A stretch of 25,051 bases of DNA from Novosphingobium sp. GTDB lineage: Bacteria; Pseudomonadota; Alphaproteobacteria; Sphingomonadales; Sphingomonadaceae. The notes beneath the pieces are model-generated. The model did no database searches. It was given only the letters and a program-made list of their open reading frames with translations, and was not told where the DNA came from. The DNA lies in NCBI GenBank assembly GCA_021299075.1, contig JAJTFU010000066.1, forward strand, positions 1-25,051, written 5' to 3'. The first letter of the stretch is position 1; every line of letters starts with the position of its first letter. Positions 8,584-15,899 of this stretch are shown one piece after another. Made by a program: the position numbers and the translations under genes.

Positions 8584-9965
8584 GCCTTGCAGTGCTGGTC
8601 GATGAAGGCCTGGTGGCTGGGCTGGCGCGCCGCCTCATTGGCCATGGCGCTGCGCAGCTTGTCCAGCCATTCACGGCCGCTGGGACGATAGGCGCCGAGC
8701 GGATCGGTGCCTTCGGGCAGGTTGAACTGGCCGATGTGGACCGCATGCCAGCTGGGCGGGGCGAACAGGTCCATATCGCGCGGGATATGCCGGCCATAAC
8801 GGCGGAAGTGATCGATCTTGAAGGCCAGGGTGTCCGGCACATCCATCGCCGCGGTGTGCCGCCACATCGGTTCATCACGGTCCATCAGCTTGTAATGCAG
8901 CACAATGAAATCGCGGATCCGCTCCATCTCGGTCGTCGCAATATGGTTGTATTCGGCGATCACCGCCGGATCGAAGCTGGTATCCGGGAACAGCGCGAGG
9001 AGCTTGGAGATGCCGGCCTGGATCAGGTGCAGGCTGGTCGACTCGAGCGGCTCAAGGAACCCACTGGAGAGGCCCACCGCAACGACATTCCTGTCCCAGA
9101 ACTTGCGGCGCATGCCGGTGGTGAAGCGCAGGCGATTGGGATCGGCCAGCGGTTTGCCGTCGAGGTTTGCCAGCAGCACATCAAGCGCCGCCTCATCGCT
9201 GGTGAACTGGCTGGAATAGACATGGCCGTTGCCGGTGCGGTGCTGCAGCGGGATGCGCCACTGCCAACCGGCCGCGCGCGCGGCTGAGCGGGTATAGGGG
9301 GTGAAATCGCCAGCTTTCTCGCAAGGGATCGCCACGGCCCGGTCGCAGGGCAGCCAGTGCGTCCAGTCGACATAGCCAGCCTGCAGCGCACCCTCGATCA
9401 GCAGGCCGCGAAAGCCCGAGCAATCGATGAACAGCTCTGCCTCCAGGCTGCGCCCGTCTTCCAGGGTGACGCCGGTGACGAAGCCGGTTTCGCCATGCTG
9501 CTGGACCGAGCCGATCTTGCCCTCGTGCCGCACCACGCCGCGTGCCTCCGAATAGGCACGCAGGTACCGCGCATAGAGCCCGGCATCGAAGTGATAGGCA
9601 TAGTCAAAGGTTGAAAGGACCGAACGCGGATCGCCGCTCGGTCGGACAAAGCGATTGGCCTTAGCCAGGTGCCAGGCCATCGAGTGTTCGTCGAAGCCCC
9701 AGTTCACGAATTCGATCCCCAGCTTGTAGCTCGCCTGGGTGCGCTTCATGAATTCGGCTTCGTCGATGCCCAGCATCTGGTTGAAGGTGCGGATCGGCGG
9801 AATCGTCGCCTCGCCTACGCCAACCGTGCCGATCTCTTCGCTTTCGATCAGCGCGATCTCGCAGCCCTGGGCGAGGTTGGCGGACAGCGCCGCCGCCGTC
9901 ATCCACCCGGCCGAGCCGCCGCCGACGATCAGGATCTTGCGGATGGGTTGCGCGGGACCTGTCAT
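8580..9965 (-). CDS. Flavin-dependent tryptophan-halogenase-like protein, 461 aa
   Basis: FAD-dependent halogenase family PF04820. Visible motifs: dinucleotide-binding ILIVGGGSAGWMTAA (residues 11-25), GVGEATIPP, the catalytic-type lysine K81 in ASYKLGIEFVNW, the halogenase WxWxIP motif as WQWRIP, and LEPLESTS with the glutamate corresponding to PrnA/RebH E346. The start at 9965 is preferred over the in-frame ATG at 9983, because the latter sits directly against a terminator-like hairpin. Directly after FVNWG the sequence jumps to FDEHSMAW (about 9693-9698), and from memory family members have about 35-40 residues between these points, in line with a total ~40 residues below the usual ~500. 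Proteins of this branch lie next to TBDRs in many Caulobacterales, sphingomonads and Xanthomonas; natural substrates are unclear. Confidence 0.85.
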   Translation of the reverse strand: MTGPAQPIRKILIVGGGSAGWMTAAALSANLAQGCEIALIESEEIGTVGVGEATIPPIRTFNQMLGIDEAEFMKRTQASYKLGIEFVNWGFDEHSMAWHLAKANRFVRPSGDPRSVLSTFDYAYHFDAGLYARYLRAYSEARGVVRHEGKIGSVQQHGETGFVTGVTLEDGRSLEAELFIDCSGFRGLLIEGALQAGYVDWTHWLPCDRAVAIPCEKAGDFTPYTRSAARAAGWQWRIPLQHRTGNGHVYSSQFTSDEAALDVLLANLDGKPLADPNRLRFTTGMRRKFWDRNVVAVGLSSGFLEPLESTSLHLIQAGISKLLALFPDTSFDPAVIAEYNHIATTEMERIRDFIVLHYKLMDRDEPMWRHTAAMDVPDTLAFKIDHFRRYGRHIPRDMDLFAPPSWHAVHIGQFNLPEGTDPLGAYRPSGREWLDKLRSAMANEAARQPSHQAFIDQHCKA

Positions 9966-9992
9966 TGCCTGCTCGCTTGCCATGAAAGAAAG

Positions 9993-10025
9993 CGGGCGGG
10001 AAGCAGCCCAAGCCGTTCCCGCCCG
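9993..10025 (-). terminator. Stem-loop between TBDR and halogenase genes (terminator/attenuator)
   Basis: Perfect ten-base arms (9993-10002 and 10016-10025, CGGGCGGGAA against TTCCCGCCCG) enclose a 13-base loop, 49 bases after the TBDR stop. On the minus strand the stem is followed by CTTTCTTTC, a T-rich run. This fits an intrinsic terminator or partial attenuator that would let the receptor be made in excess over the downstream halogenase and oxygenase genes. Confidence 0.6.
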
Positions 10026-10074
10026 ATTGTTTCGGGGCCGCCCAGGGAGTTGGCGGGCCCCGAGGAGAACCAGC

Positions 10075-12546
10075 TTAGAAGCTGTAGCGCACCGAAGCGG
10101 TAAAGGTGCGACCCAGCGCCGGGGCACCGCTCAGCGCGGCCGGATTGGTCGAGCTGTCGAAGATGCCGCCGTTGCCGCGGAAGTCGAAGGTGTCGAACAG
10201 GTTGTAGACCTGCAGACCCAGTTCGAGGTTGTTGACCGGACGAACCCGCAGCACGCCGTTGAACACGGCCTTGCCTGGGTATTCCAGACCCGCCCCGTCG
10301 ATCGAGTTGGTCTGGCCCGTGGTCGACAGACCGATCGTGGCGAAGTCGTTGATGTCGTAGTTAGCCGAGACCGTGTACGACAGATCCGGGATACCATCGG
10401 CGCGGTTGTAGACGGTCGATGCCGCCGCCGCGCGCTTGGCCTTGGTGTAGGTGGCCGTCCCGACGAGGTTGAACCCGCCGTTCTGGTAGGTCACGAACAG
10501 TTCGGCACCGGTCGACTTGTACTTGGTGTCGATGATGCAGCCGCCGGTCGGGCACTGGGCCGTAACGGTCGGCTCATAGTCGCTGCGGCTGAAGCTGCCC
10601 TTCAGCAGGGTCAGTTCGGCAGTGTAGCGCCCGCCCAGGAGGCCGCCACGGTTCTTCAGTCCCAGTTCGTACTGCTTCACGAAGTCAACCGAGGGAACCA
10701 GCCCGCTCTGGTTGAGCTGGCCCGAGGCGGTGAACTTGCCCGACACTGTCTGACGGTCCGAGTTGAAGCGGCCGCCGCGCGAGGCACGGATGAACAGCGA
10801 GGTATCCGGGTTGACCTTCCACAGCGCACCCACGGTCCAGGTGGTGTAGTTGCGGCCATAGTCCAGCACTTCGCGGGCACCGTTGGCGGTGATCGTCGGG
10901 ATCTGGGTGGTGATGCCGTTGTAGGTGACCGGGGTGTTGAACTCGGTCGCGCTGCCGGCAATCGTCCAGCCAGAGGCACGCAGCATTTCGAACCGCACCG
11001 AGCCATCGATCGCGAAGTTGTCGTTGTCGAGGTCGAGCCCGATGTAGGGCGCGTTGTCGGTGTACGACAGTTCGTAATCGCGGGCGCAGCAGTTGCCCCA
11101 GTTGTTGTTGAACCCGGCAATCCCTTCAGCAGTCAGACGCGCTCCGGCAGCCGTGAACAGGTCAAGCTGGGCAGGATTGTCGCCGCTGACCTCGCGGTAG
11201 GATTTGTTGGTGTGCCAATCCATGTTGATCTTCTGGTTCATGTAGAACCAGCCGGCGCGGGCCGTGATCGTGGCGAAGCCGCCTTCGAACTTGCCAGTCA
11301 GCGCCAGATCGTTGGCAAAGCTGCCGATGTCGCGGATGTTGGTGCGGACGTTGGTGTTCGTATCGACATAGGTGCCGGTATAGGCCTGCCCGGCCTTCGG
11401 TCCGCTGGCATAGCGCAGCTGAGCGACGACCCCGCCGTTAACGGTTGAGCCGATCACCGACGAGGTGCGCCCGATGCCCAGGAACGGCGCGGTGAAGGCG
11501 CCGCTCATGTCGGTCCAGCGCATGTTGTTGTCGACCGTGATCGCGTCCGAGAACTCGTAATGGAACTGGTTCTGGATCGACTTGGCGTTGGTGGTGATGC
11601 CCGACATCGCGACGCGCTCGAGATCGCCTTCGCGGTTGTAGATCAGGAACGACTGATTGAGCGTCGAGTAGTTCGACTGGTCACGGCCATCAAAGCCGGG
11701 GAAGGGCCGCAGGTTCGAAACCTTGCCGCCGGCCACGGTGCCCAGCGCCGGGGCGCCGGTGTAGTTCGGCTCGCGCGTGTCGGCATACTTGAACAGGAAG
11801 CGGATGTAGCCCTTGCCGTCCGCGAATTCCTTGGTGACGTTGGCCTTGATCTGGACCGAGTCCGAGACGTTGAAGCCGGCCTTCAGCGGGCCCTTGCCGA
11901 CCTTGTAGAAGCCGCCGACGTGGAAATACATCGTCTCGTTCAGCGCGCCGCCATAGCGGAAGTCGACCTTGGTTTCATTGAAGCCCAGACCCTTGTTGAG
12001 CTGGATGAAGCCGCCTTCCTGCTTGCCGGTGTGGCTGATGTAGTTGATGACCGCGCCCGGCGCCTGCGAAGCAAAGGTGGCAGCGGTACCGCCGCGCACG
12101 GCTTCAACCTTCTGGGTCGAGGCATCGAAGCGGGTCCAGTAGTCGTTGTTGCCGAACTGGATATCGCCGAACAGCACGGTCGGCAGGCCATCTTCCTGCA
12201 GCTGGACGAAAGGCGCACCGCCAGTCGCGACGGGCAGGCCGCGTACGGCGATGTTCGAGTTGCCGCCCGGGCCCGAAGTCCCGGCCACCTGAATACCCGG
12301 CAGCATGCGGAACAGTTCGGCTTCCGAACTCGGCTTGAAATCCTGGATCAGATCAGCGCTGACCGAGGTGACCGAGATCGAGCTGTCGATCTGGGCCTTG
12401 TCGCGGCCCGAGGCCGTAACAACGATTTCATCAAGCCCGCTGGCCTCGTCCGCCGGGGCATCCTGGGCCATGGCGGGCGCGGCGAAGCTGGCACCGGCGA
12501 CAATCGCCAGGACCGAGGCAACAGAGCGCAATTGCGACTTCTTCAT
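10075..12546 (-). CDS. TonB-dependent outer-membrane receptor, 823 aa
   Basis: Active importer of an oligosaccharide (inferred from context) across the outer membrane. The chosen ATG has GGGAGGAT six bases upstream and gives a Sec signal peptide (KKSQLR, hydrophobic core, APAMA cut before Q28). A TonB box DEIVVTA follows at residues 39-45, then the plug (SSEAELFRMLPGIQVAG, SNIAVRGLPVATGGAPF, VEAVRGGTAATFASQAPGA), the long beta-barrel, and a C-terminal strand ending SVRYSF with terminal phenylalanine. The CarA/CirA-like length is normal. A cysteine pair NNWGNCCARDY and CPTGGC may form disulphides in outer loops. It is the first gene of its unit, divergent from lacI, with two LacI-type operators upstream. 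Confidence 0.93.
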   Translation of the reverse strand: MKKSQLRSVASVLAIVAGASFAAPAMAQDAPADEASGLDEIVVTASGRDKAQIDSSISVTSVSADLIQDFKPSSEAELFRMLPGIQVAGTSGPGGNSNIAVRGLPVATGGAPFVQLQEDGLPTVLFGDIQFGNNDYWTRFDASTQKVEAVRGGTAATFASQAPGAVINYISHTGKQEGGFIQLNKGLGFNETKVDFRYGGALNETMYFHVGGFYKVGKGPLKAGFNVSDSVQIKANVTKEFADGKGYIRFLFKYADTREPNYTGAPALGTVAGGKVSNLRPFPGFDGRDQSNYSTLNQSFLIYNREGDLERVAMSGITTNAKSIQNQFHYEFSDAITVDNNMRWTDMSGAFTAPFLGIGRTSSVIGSTVNGGVVAQLRYASGPKAGQAYTGTYVDTNTNVRTNIRDIGSFANDLALTGKFEGGFATITARAGWFYMNQKINMDWHTNKSYREVSGDNPAQLDLFTAAGARLTAEGIAGFNNNWGNCCARDYELSYTDNAPYIGLDLDNDNFAIDGSVRFEMLRASGWTIAGSATEFNTPVTYNGITTQIPTITANGAREVLDYGRNYTTWTVGALWKVNPDTSLFIRASRGGRFNSDRQTVSGKFTASGQLNQSGLVPSVDFVKQYELGLKNRGGLLGGRYTAELTLLKGSFSRSDYEPTVTAQCPTGGCIIDTKYKSTGAELFVTYQNGGFNLVGTATYTKAKRAAAASTVYNRADGIPDLSYTVSANYDINDFATIGLSTTGQTNSIDGAGLEYPGKAVFNGVLRVRPVNNLELGLQVYNLFDTFDFRGNGGIFDSSTNPAALSGAPALGRTFTASVRYSF

Positions 12547-12615
12547 GGGTATCCTCCCCTCGAACACCCCTTTGCGGGGCTCATCTGCCGACAGCAAGCT
12601 CATGCTCATCTTCGA

Positions 12616-12625
12616 CAATCGATTG
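12616..12625. promoter_or_regulatory. LacI-type operator, TBDR/lacI intergenic site 1
   Basis: Perfect palindrome CAATCGATTG with the central CG typical of LacI-family operators. It lies just downstream of the proposed TBDR -10, about where transcription would start. The same core occurs at 12636, 15844 and 21428. Confidence 0.75.
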
Positions 12626-12627
12626 CA

Positions 12628-12655
12628 CTCCTACCGCAATCGATTGCAATTGCAA
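12628..12655 (-). promoter_or_regulatory. Candidate TBDR promoter
   Basis: On the minus strand TTGCAA (12650-12655) is followed after 16 bases by TAGGAG (12628-12633). The spacer contains operator 2, and operator 1 lies just past the -10, a layout that would give tight repression. The -10 is a weak match, so this is tentative. Confidence 0.4.
12636..12647. promoter_or_regulatory. LacI-type operator, TBDR/lacI intergenic site 2
   Basis: Perfect 12-base palindrome GCAATCGATTGC, 20 bases (about two helical turns) from site 1 centre to centre, so both face the same side of the DNA. Further GCAA/TTGC half-sites continue to its right. Confidence 0.78.
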
Positions 12656-12731
12656 GTGCAAAGACACCCGGCACAGCAATTTTGCGGATTTCACGATTGC
12701 CTTTGCCGCGCTTTGCGGGAAAGTGCGGTTT

Positions 12732-13745
12732 ATGACTGACCGGCCCCGCATTCGAAACATCGCCGATCTTGCCAAGATTGCCGGAGTTTCCCCAGGGACC
12801 GTCTCGCGTGCGCTGTCGGGCGCCGGCCTGATCAGCCAGAAAACCCGCGACCGCATCCAGGCCCTGGCCCGCGAACATGAATTCCGGCCCAATATCATGG
12901 CCCGCAACCTGCGGATCCAGCGCACCGGCGCGATCGGCGTGTTGATCCCGCTGGGGCATGAGACCGGCCAGCACATCTCCGATCCGTTCTTCATCACCAT
13001 GCTGGGTCTGCTGGCCGATGCCCTGACCGAGCGCGGCTATGACCTGATGCTCAGCCGCGTGATCCCTGACGACGACGACTGGCTCGACCGCTATGCCGAT
13101 TCGGGCCGGGTCGACGGGATCATCGTCATCGGCCAGTCCGACCAGTCTGCGGTGCTTGACCGGGTCGCGGCACGCTATCGCCCGCTGGTGGTCTGGGGCG
13201 GCCATTCGCGCGGCCAGGTCCATTGCTCGGTCGGATCGGACAACGTCGCCGGCGGTGACCTGGCGACCACCCACCTGATCGAGCGCGGCTGCAAGCGCAT
13301 CACCTTTTTCGGCGATCCGACCCCGCTCGAAATCGCCCAGCGGCTGGAGGGTTGCCGCCAGGCCCTGGCCCGGGCCGGCTTGGAAGAAGCGCTGACCGTC
13401 TTCCCCGCGCACCTGGCCGCCGGACTGAACGACAGCGATATCACCGCCTATCTCGAGAACGCGACGACCCGCCCGGACGGCATCTTCGCTGCCTCCGACG
13501 TGATCGCGATGAGCGCGCTGCGGGCCCTGGCCGAACTGGGCATGGCCGTTCCCGGCGAGGTCAAGGTGATCGGCTATGACGGCCTGGCGCTGGGCGAACA
13601 CACCGTTCCCCGGCTTTCGACCGTGCGCCAGGACCTGACCACGGGCGCGCGCAACCTGGTCGACCTGTTGCTGCGCCGGATCGCGGGCGAGGATACGAGT
13701 TCGGTGGTGATGATGCCCGAACTGGTGGTGCGGCTTTCTAGCTGA
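12732..13745 (+). CDS. LacI-family transcriptional regulator, 337 aa
   Basis: Sugar-responsive repressor. The N-terminal helix-turn-helix is NIADLAKIAGVSPGTVSRAL (residues 9-28), then the hinge helix region FRPNIMARNLR and a two-lobed periplasmic-binding-protein-like sensor (TGAIGVLIPL, DGIIVIGQSD, VGSDNVAGGDLAT, DGIFAASDVIAM, VKVIGYDGLALG). Length is standard. The ATG at 12732 is chosen over a GTG nine bases upstream because MTDRPRIRNIADLA is the usual family start; no strong ribosome binding site is seen for either. It is divergent from the TBDR and overlaps the convergent ROK gene by eight bases. Palindromic operators in the shared upstream region suggest it controls the TBDR, GH68 and MFS units, probably itself too. 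The inducer is likely a sugar of this pathway. Confidence 0.93.
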   Translation: MTDRPRIRNIADLAKIAGVSPGTVSRALSGAGLISQKTRDRIQALAREHEFRPNIMARNLRIQRTGAIGVLIPLGHETGQHISDPFFITMLGLLADALTERGYDLMLSRVIPDDDDWLDRYADSGRVDGIIVIGQSDQSAVLDRVAARYRPLVVWGGHSRGQVHCSVGSDNVAGGDLATTHLIERGCKRITFFGDPTPLEIAQRLEGCRQALARAGLEEALTVFPAHLAAGLNDSDITAYLENATTRPDGIFAASDVIAMSALRALAELGMAVPGEVKVIGYDGLALGEHTVPRLSTVRQDLTTGARNLVDLLLRRIAGEDTSSVVMMPELVVRLSS

Positions 13746-14616
13746 GCGCCGCCTCGGCCAACGCCAGCGCGCCCAGCAGGCCGGAACGGTCGCCAAGGCC
13801 CGGCAGCACGACAATCTCCGAGGCCTTGCCGCGGAAGTAGCCGTTGCCGAGTGTCTCGGCCTCGGCCCGGACGCGCTCGATCAGGCCCGGCGTCGCCATC
13901 ACGCCGCCGCCGAGCACGATCCGCCCCGGCTCGAACATCGCCTGGGCCGTCACCACGGCATGGGCGATATACGAGGCAATCACGGCGTGACCTTCATGAT
14001 CCTGCGGCAGGTCGGACAGCGACAGGCCATAGCGCGCCAGTACGGCCGGCCCGCTGGCCAGGCCTTCCAGGCAGGTGCCGTGGAACGGACAGACCCCGGC
14101 AAACCCACTCGCAACGTCGGCGGGATGGAGCAGCGGGCGCATATGGCCCATCTCGGGATGCGAGACACCGGCGAGCGGGTTGCCGCCGATCACTGCCCCG
14201 CCGCCAATCCCGGTGCCGATCGTGAAATAGAGCACCGCAGGCTGCCCTTGCCCCGCCCCCCAGCGGTACTCGGCAAGGGCAGCGGCGGTGACATCGGTGT
14301 CCAGCCCCACCGGACAACCGAGCCGCGCAACGAGTGGCCCGACCAGGTCGGTATTCGACCAGCCGGCCTTGGGCGTGGCGAGAATATGGCCCCAGAGCGG
14401 CGCACAGCGATCAACCTCGACCGGGCCGAAGGTCGCCACCCCAACGGCAGCAAGCGGGCCGTGCCCGGCCAGCCAGTCGCACATCGCGGGAATTGTCTCG
14501 GCGGGCGTTGTCGTCGCGATGCGGGTCGTCGCGACAATCTCATCCGGTCCGCGCGCCACGCCAAGCACGAACTTGGTGCCTCCGGCTTCGACCAGTCCGT
14601 ATAGCGGCTTGCTCAT
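13738..14616 (-). CDS. ROK-family fructokinase, 292 aa
   Basis: Probably phosphorylates fructose released from sucrose to fructose 6-phosphate. Seen are the N-terminal ATP phosphate loop GLVEAGGTKFVLGVA, GVATFGPVEVD, the ATPKAGWSNTD segment of ROK fructokinases, the second phosphate motif FTIGTGIGGG, and the zinc-binding pattern HPEMGHM...CPFHGTCLEGLASG with its two His and two Cys. The ending VLPGLGDRSGLLGALALA closely resembles Zymomonas fructokinase Frk and Bacillus YdhR/GmuE types. Its ATG overlaps the stop of the GH68 gene (ATGA), so sucrase and kinase are made together. A mannose or glucose kinase role cannot be ruled out. Confidence 0.85.
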   Translation of the reverse strand: MSKPLYGLVEAGGTKFVLGVARGPDEIVATTRIATTTPAETIPAMCDWLAGHGPLAAVGVATFGPVEVDRCAPLWGHILATPKAGWSNTDLVGPLVARLGCPVGLDTDVTAAALAEYRWGAGQGQPAVLYFTIGTGIGGGAVIGGNPLAGVSHPEMGHMRPLLHPADVASGFAGVCPFHGTCLEGLASGPAVLARYGLSLSDLPQDHEGHAVIASYIAHAVVTAQAMFEPGRIVLGGGVMATPGLIERVRAEAETLGNGYFRGKASEIVVLPGLGDRSGLLGALALAEAALS

Positions 14617-15788
14617 TCCGAAACGATCTGCGCCGTTTCCCCATCCAGCGCAATCCGGAAGCGCGGCGCCGGCACGCCGCCGAACTGCTTGAGCGCCAGC
14701 CCGGGATGCAGCGCCGGATCAAGCCCGCCCAGGCCCCAGAAATCGATGAACCCGGCAACTTCCAGCTCGTCCGTCACCCACCAGCTATAGGTCTGGACCG
14801 GCTCTTCGGCCGGGTTGGGTGCCACCAAGCCCGTGCCGTTAAGCGGCTGCCACGGCCCGGCCAGCCGCTCTGCCACCATGCCATAGAGCCCGTTCGGACC
14901 TGTCGGCCCTGCCGGATCGAAGGTGCGGCGCTGGGTTGACCAGAACAGGTAATAGCGCCCGCCGTGCACGCGCAGCACCGGCCGCTCCATCTCGTTGTTC
15001 ACGCCGGCCGCGCTGACCACCGGCGGGAGCAGGGTCCAGCCGGTGAAGCCGGGACCGCTGGCACGCGCCAGACCGACCACGCCATTGAAGCTGGAGCTCG
15101 AAGCCGGATCAGAGGCGGTGAACAGGAGGTAGCCCGCCCCATCGGCCGGATCGCGGAAATGGAATGGATCGCGAAAGCCTTTGATAAACCCCGGTTCGCC
15201 CACCGTCTGGTTGACGATCACATAGGTCTGGCCATCGGCCGCAACGCTTTCAACCGGCTCGCTCCAGTCGGTCACGCGGACCATATCGCCAGCGAGCTCC
15301 AGCTTGCCGCTGGTCTGGAACAGGCGCTGCTCAAAGCTGCGCCCGGTATCGCCGCGCCGGCCCGTGGCCGTGTAGAACAGGGTCACCCGCCCGCTCGCCG
15401 CATCATAGACGGTCGAGCCAGCCCATTCGCGCGAGCCGGGATTGAGATCTTCGGGCAGCAGGAAGCCGCAATCGCGCCAGATGCAGTCCCGCTCCAGCAT
15501 CAGCCGCAGGCGGGCGATGTCATGGCGCAGATCGGGTTGGACGTCGCGCGGCGCGCACATCACGACCCAGGGCGTCCAGCCATCCAGCACCACGGTGGCG
15601 CCCTGCGGCGTTTCGAATGTCCAGCAATCCCACAGTTGGAACCCCGGCAAGGCATCATGCACGTCGGCCGCGCCGATCACGGGGATCGCGGGCACCTGCT
15701 GCTGCGCAATCGCGGCAACCTGTTCCGGCAGCCAGCGCGAGGTGATGCGCGAAATGGTGATGGATTCTGGCACCCGATACCCCGGCAA
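14613..15788 (-). CDS. GH68 sucrase (levansucrase/invertase family), 391 aa
   Basis: Glycoside hydrolase family 68, which splits sucrose and either releases fructose or transfers it to fructans. A five-bladed propeller is inferred from the family. Catalytic elements visible are the nucleophile D54 in QLWDCW, REWAGS (120-125), the transition-state stabiliser D207 in GFRDPF, and acid/base E268 in NEMERP. It is somewhat shorter than Zymomonas SacB/SacC (about 413-423 aa) and, like them, has no N-terminal signal peptide, so it is either cytoplasmic or exported by another route. The start is a TTG with GGAGAAAAG just upstream, and the GTG at 15773 is an alternative. It has its own operator and leads a two-gene unit with the fructokinase. 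Confidence 0.88.
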   Translation of the reverse strand: MPGYRVPESITISRITSRWLPEQVAAIAQQQVPAIPVIGAADVHDALPGFQLWDCWTFETPQGATVVLDGWTPWVVMCAPRDVQPDLRHDIARLRLMLERDCIWRDCGFLLPEDLNPGSREWAGSTVYDAASGRVTLFYTATGRRGDTGRSFEQRLFQTSGKLELAGDMVRVTDWSEPVESVAADGQTYVIVNQTVGEPGFIKGFRDPFHFRDPADGAGYLLFTASDPASSSSFNGVVGLARASGPGFTGWTLLPPVVSAAGVNNEMERPVLRVHGGRYYLFWSTQRRTFDPAGPTGPNGLYGMVAERLAGPWQPLNGTGLVAPNPAEEPVQTYSWWVTDELEVAGFIDFWGLGGLDPALHPGLALKQFGGVPAPRFRIALDGETAQIVSE

Positions 15789-15833
15789 GACTTTTCTCCG
15801 ACAGCCATGCTGCTGCCCTTGGGGAGGCTCGCT

Positions 15834-15863
15834 ATCCTAAATTGTAATCGATTGCAAAGGCAA
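15834..15863 (-). promoter_or_regulatory. Candidate GH68 promoter
   Basis: On the minus strand TTGCCT (15858-15863) and TAGGAT (15834-15839) are 18 bases apart, with the operator lying entirely in the spacer, the classic position for repression by blocking RNA polymerase. The arrangement mirrors the proposed TBDR promoter. Confidence 0.5.
15844..15855. promoter_or_regulatory. LacI-type operator upstream of GH68
   Basis: GTAATCGATTGC matches the 12-base intergenic site at 12636 except for one base; the inner AATCGATT is a perfect palindrome. It is centred about 60 bases before the GH68 TTG start. Confidence 0.72.
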
Positions 15864-15899
15864 TTTTGCGTCCTTTTTGGGCTGGTGGGCGAATTGCCG

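Noticed and set aside
8580..9965. Halogenase as part of an antibiotic biosynthetic cluster
   Set aside because: No synthase, tailoring or resistance genes surround it; neighbours are a sugar receptor and catabolic genes.
9966..10127. Upstream extension of the halogenase frame
   Set aside because: It crosses the hairpin and the end of the TBDR gene, and the added residues do not resemble the family.
9739..11448. A 569-residue open frame on the plus strand
   Set aside because: Antisense to the halogenase and TBDR genes, with no recognisable motif and no ribosome binding site.
15859..15898. Inverted repeat GGCAATT/AATTGCC with a 26-base loop after galK
   Set aside because: Stem too short and loop too long for a terminator; it overlaps the proposed GH68 -35.
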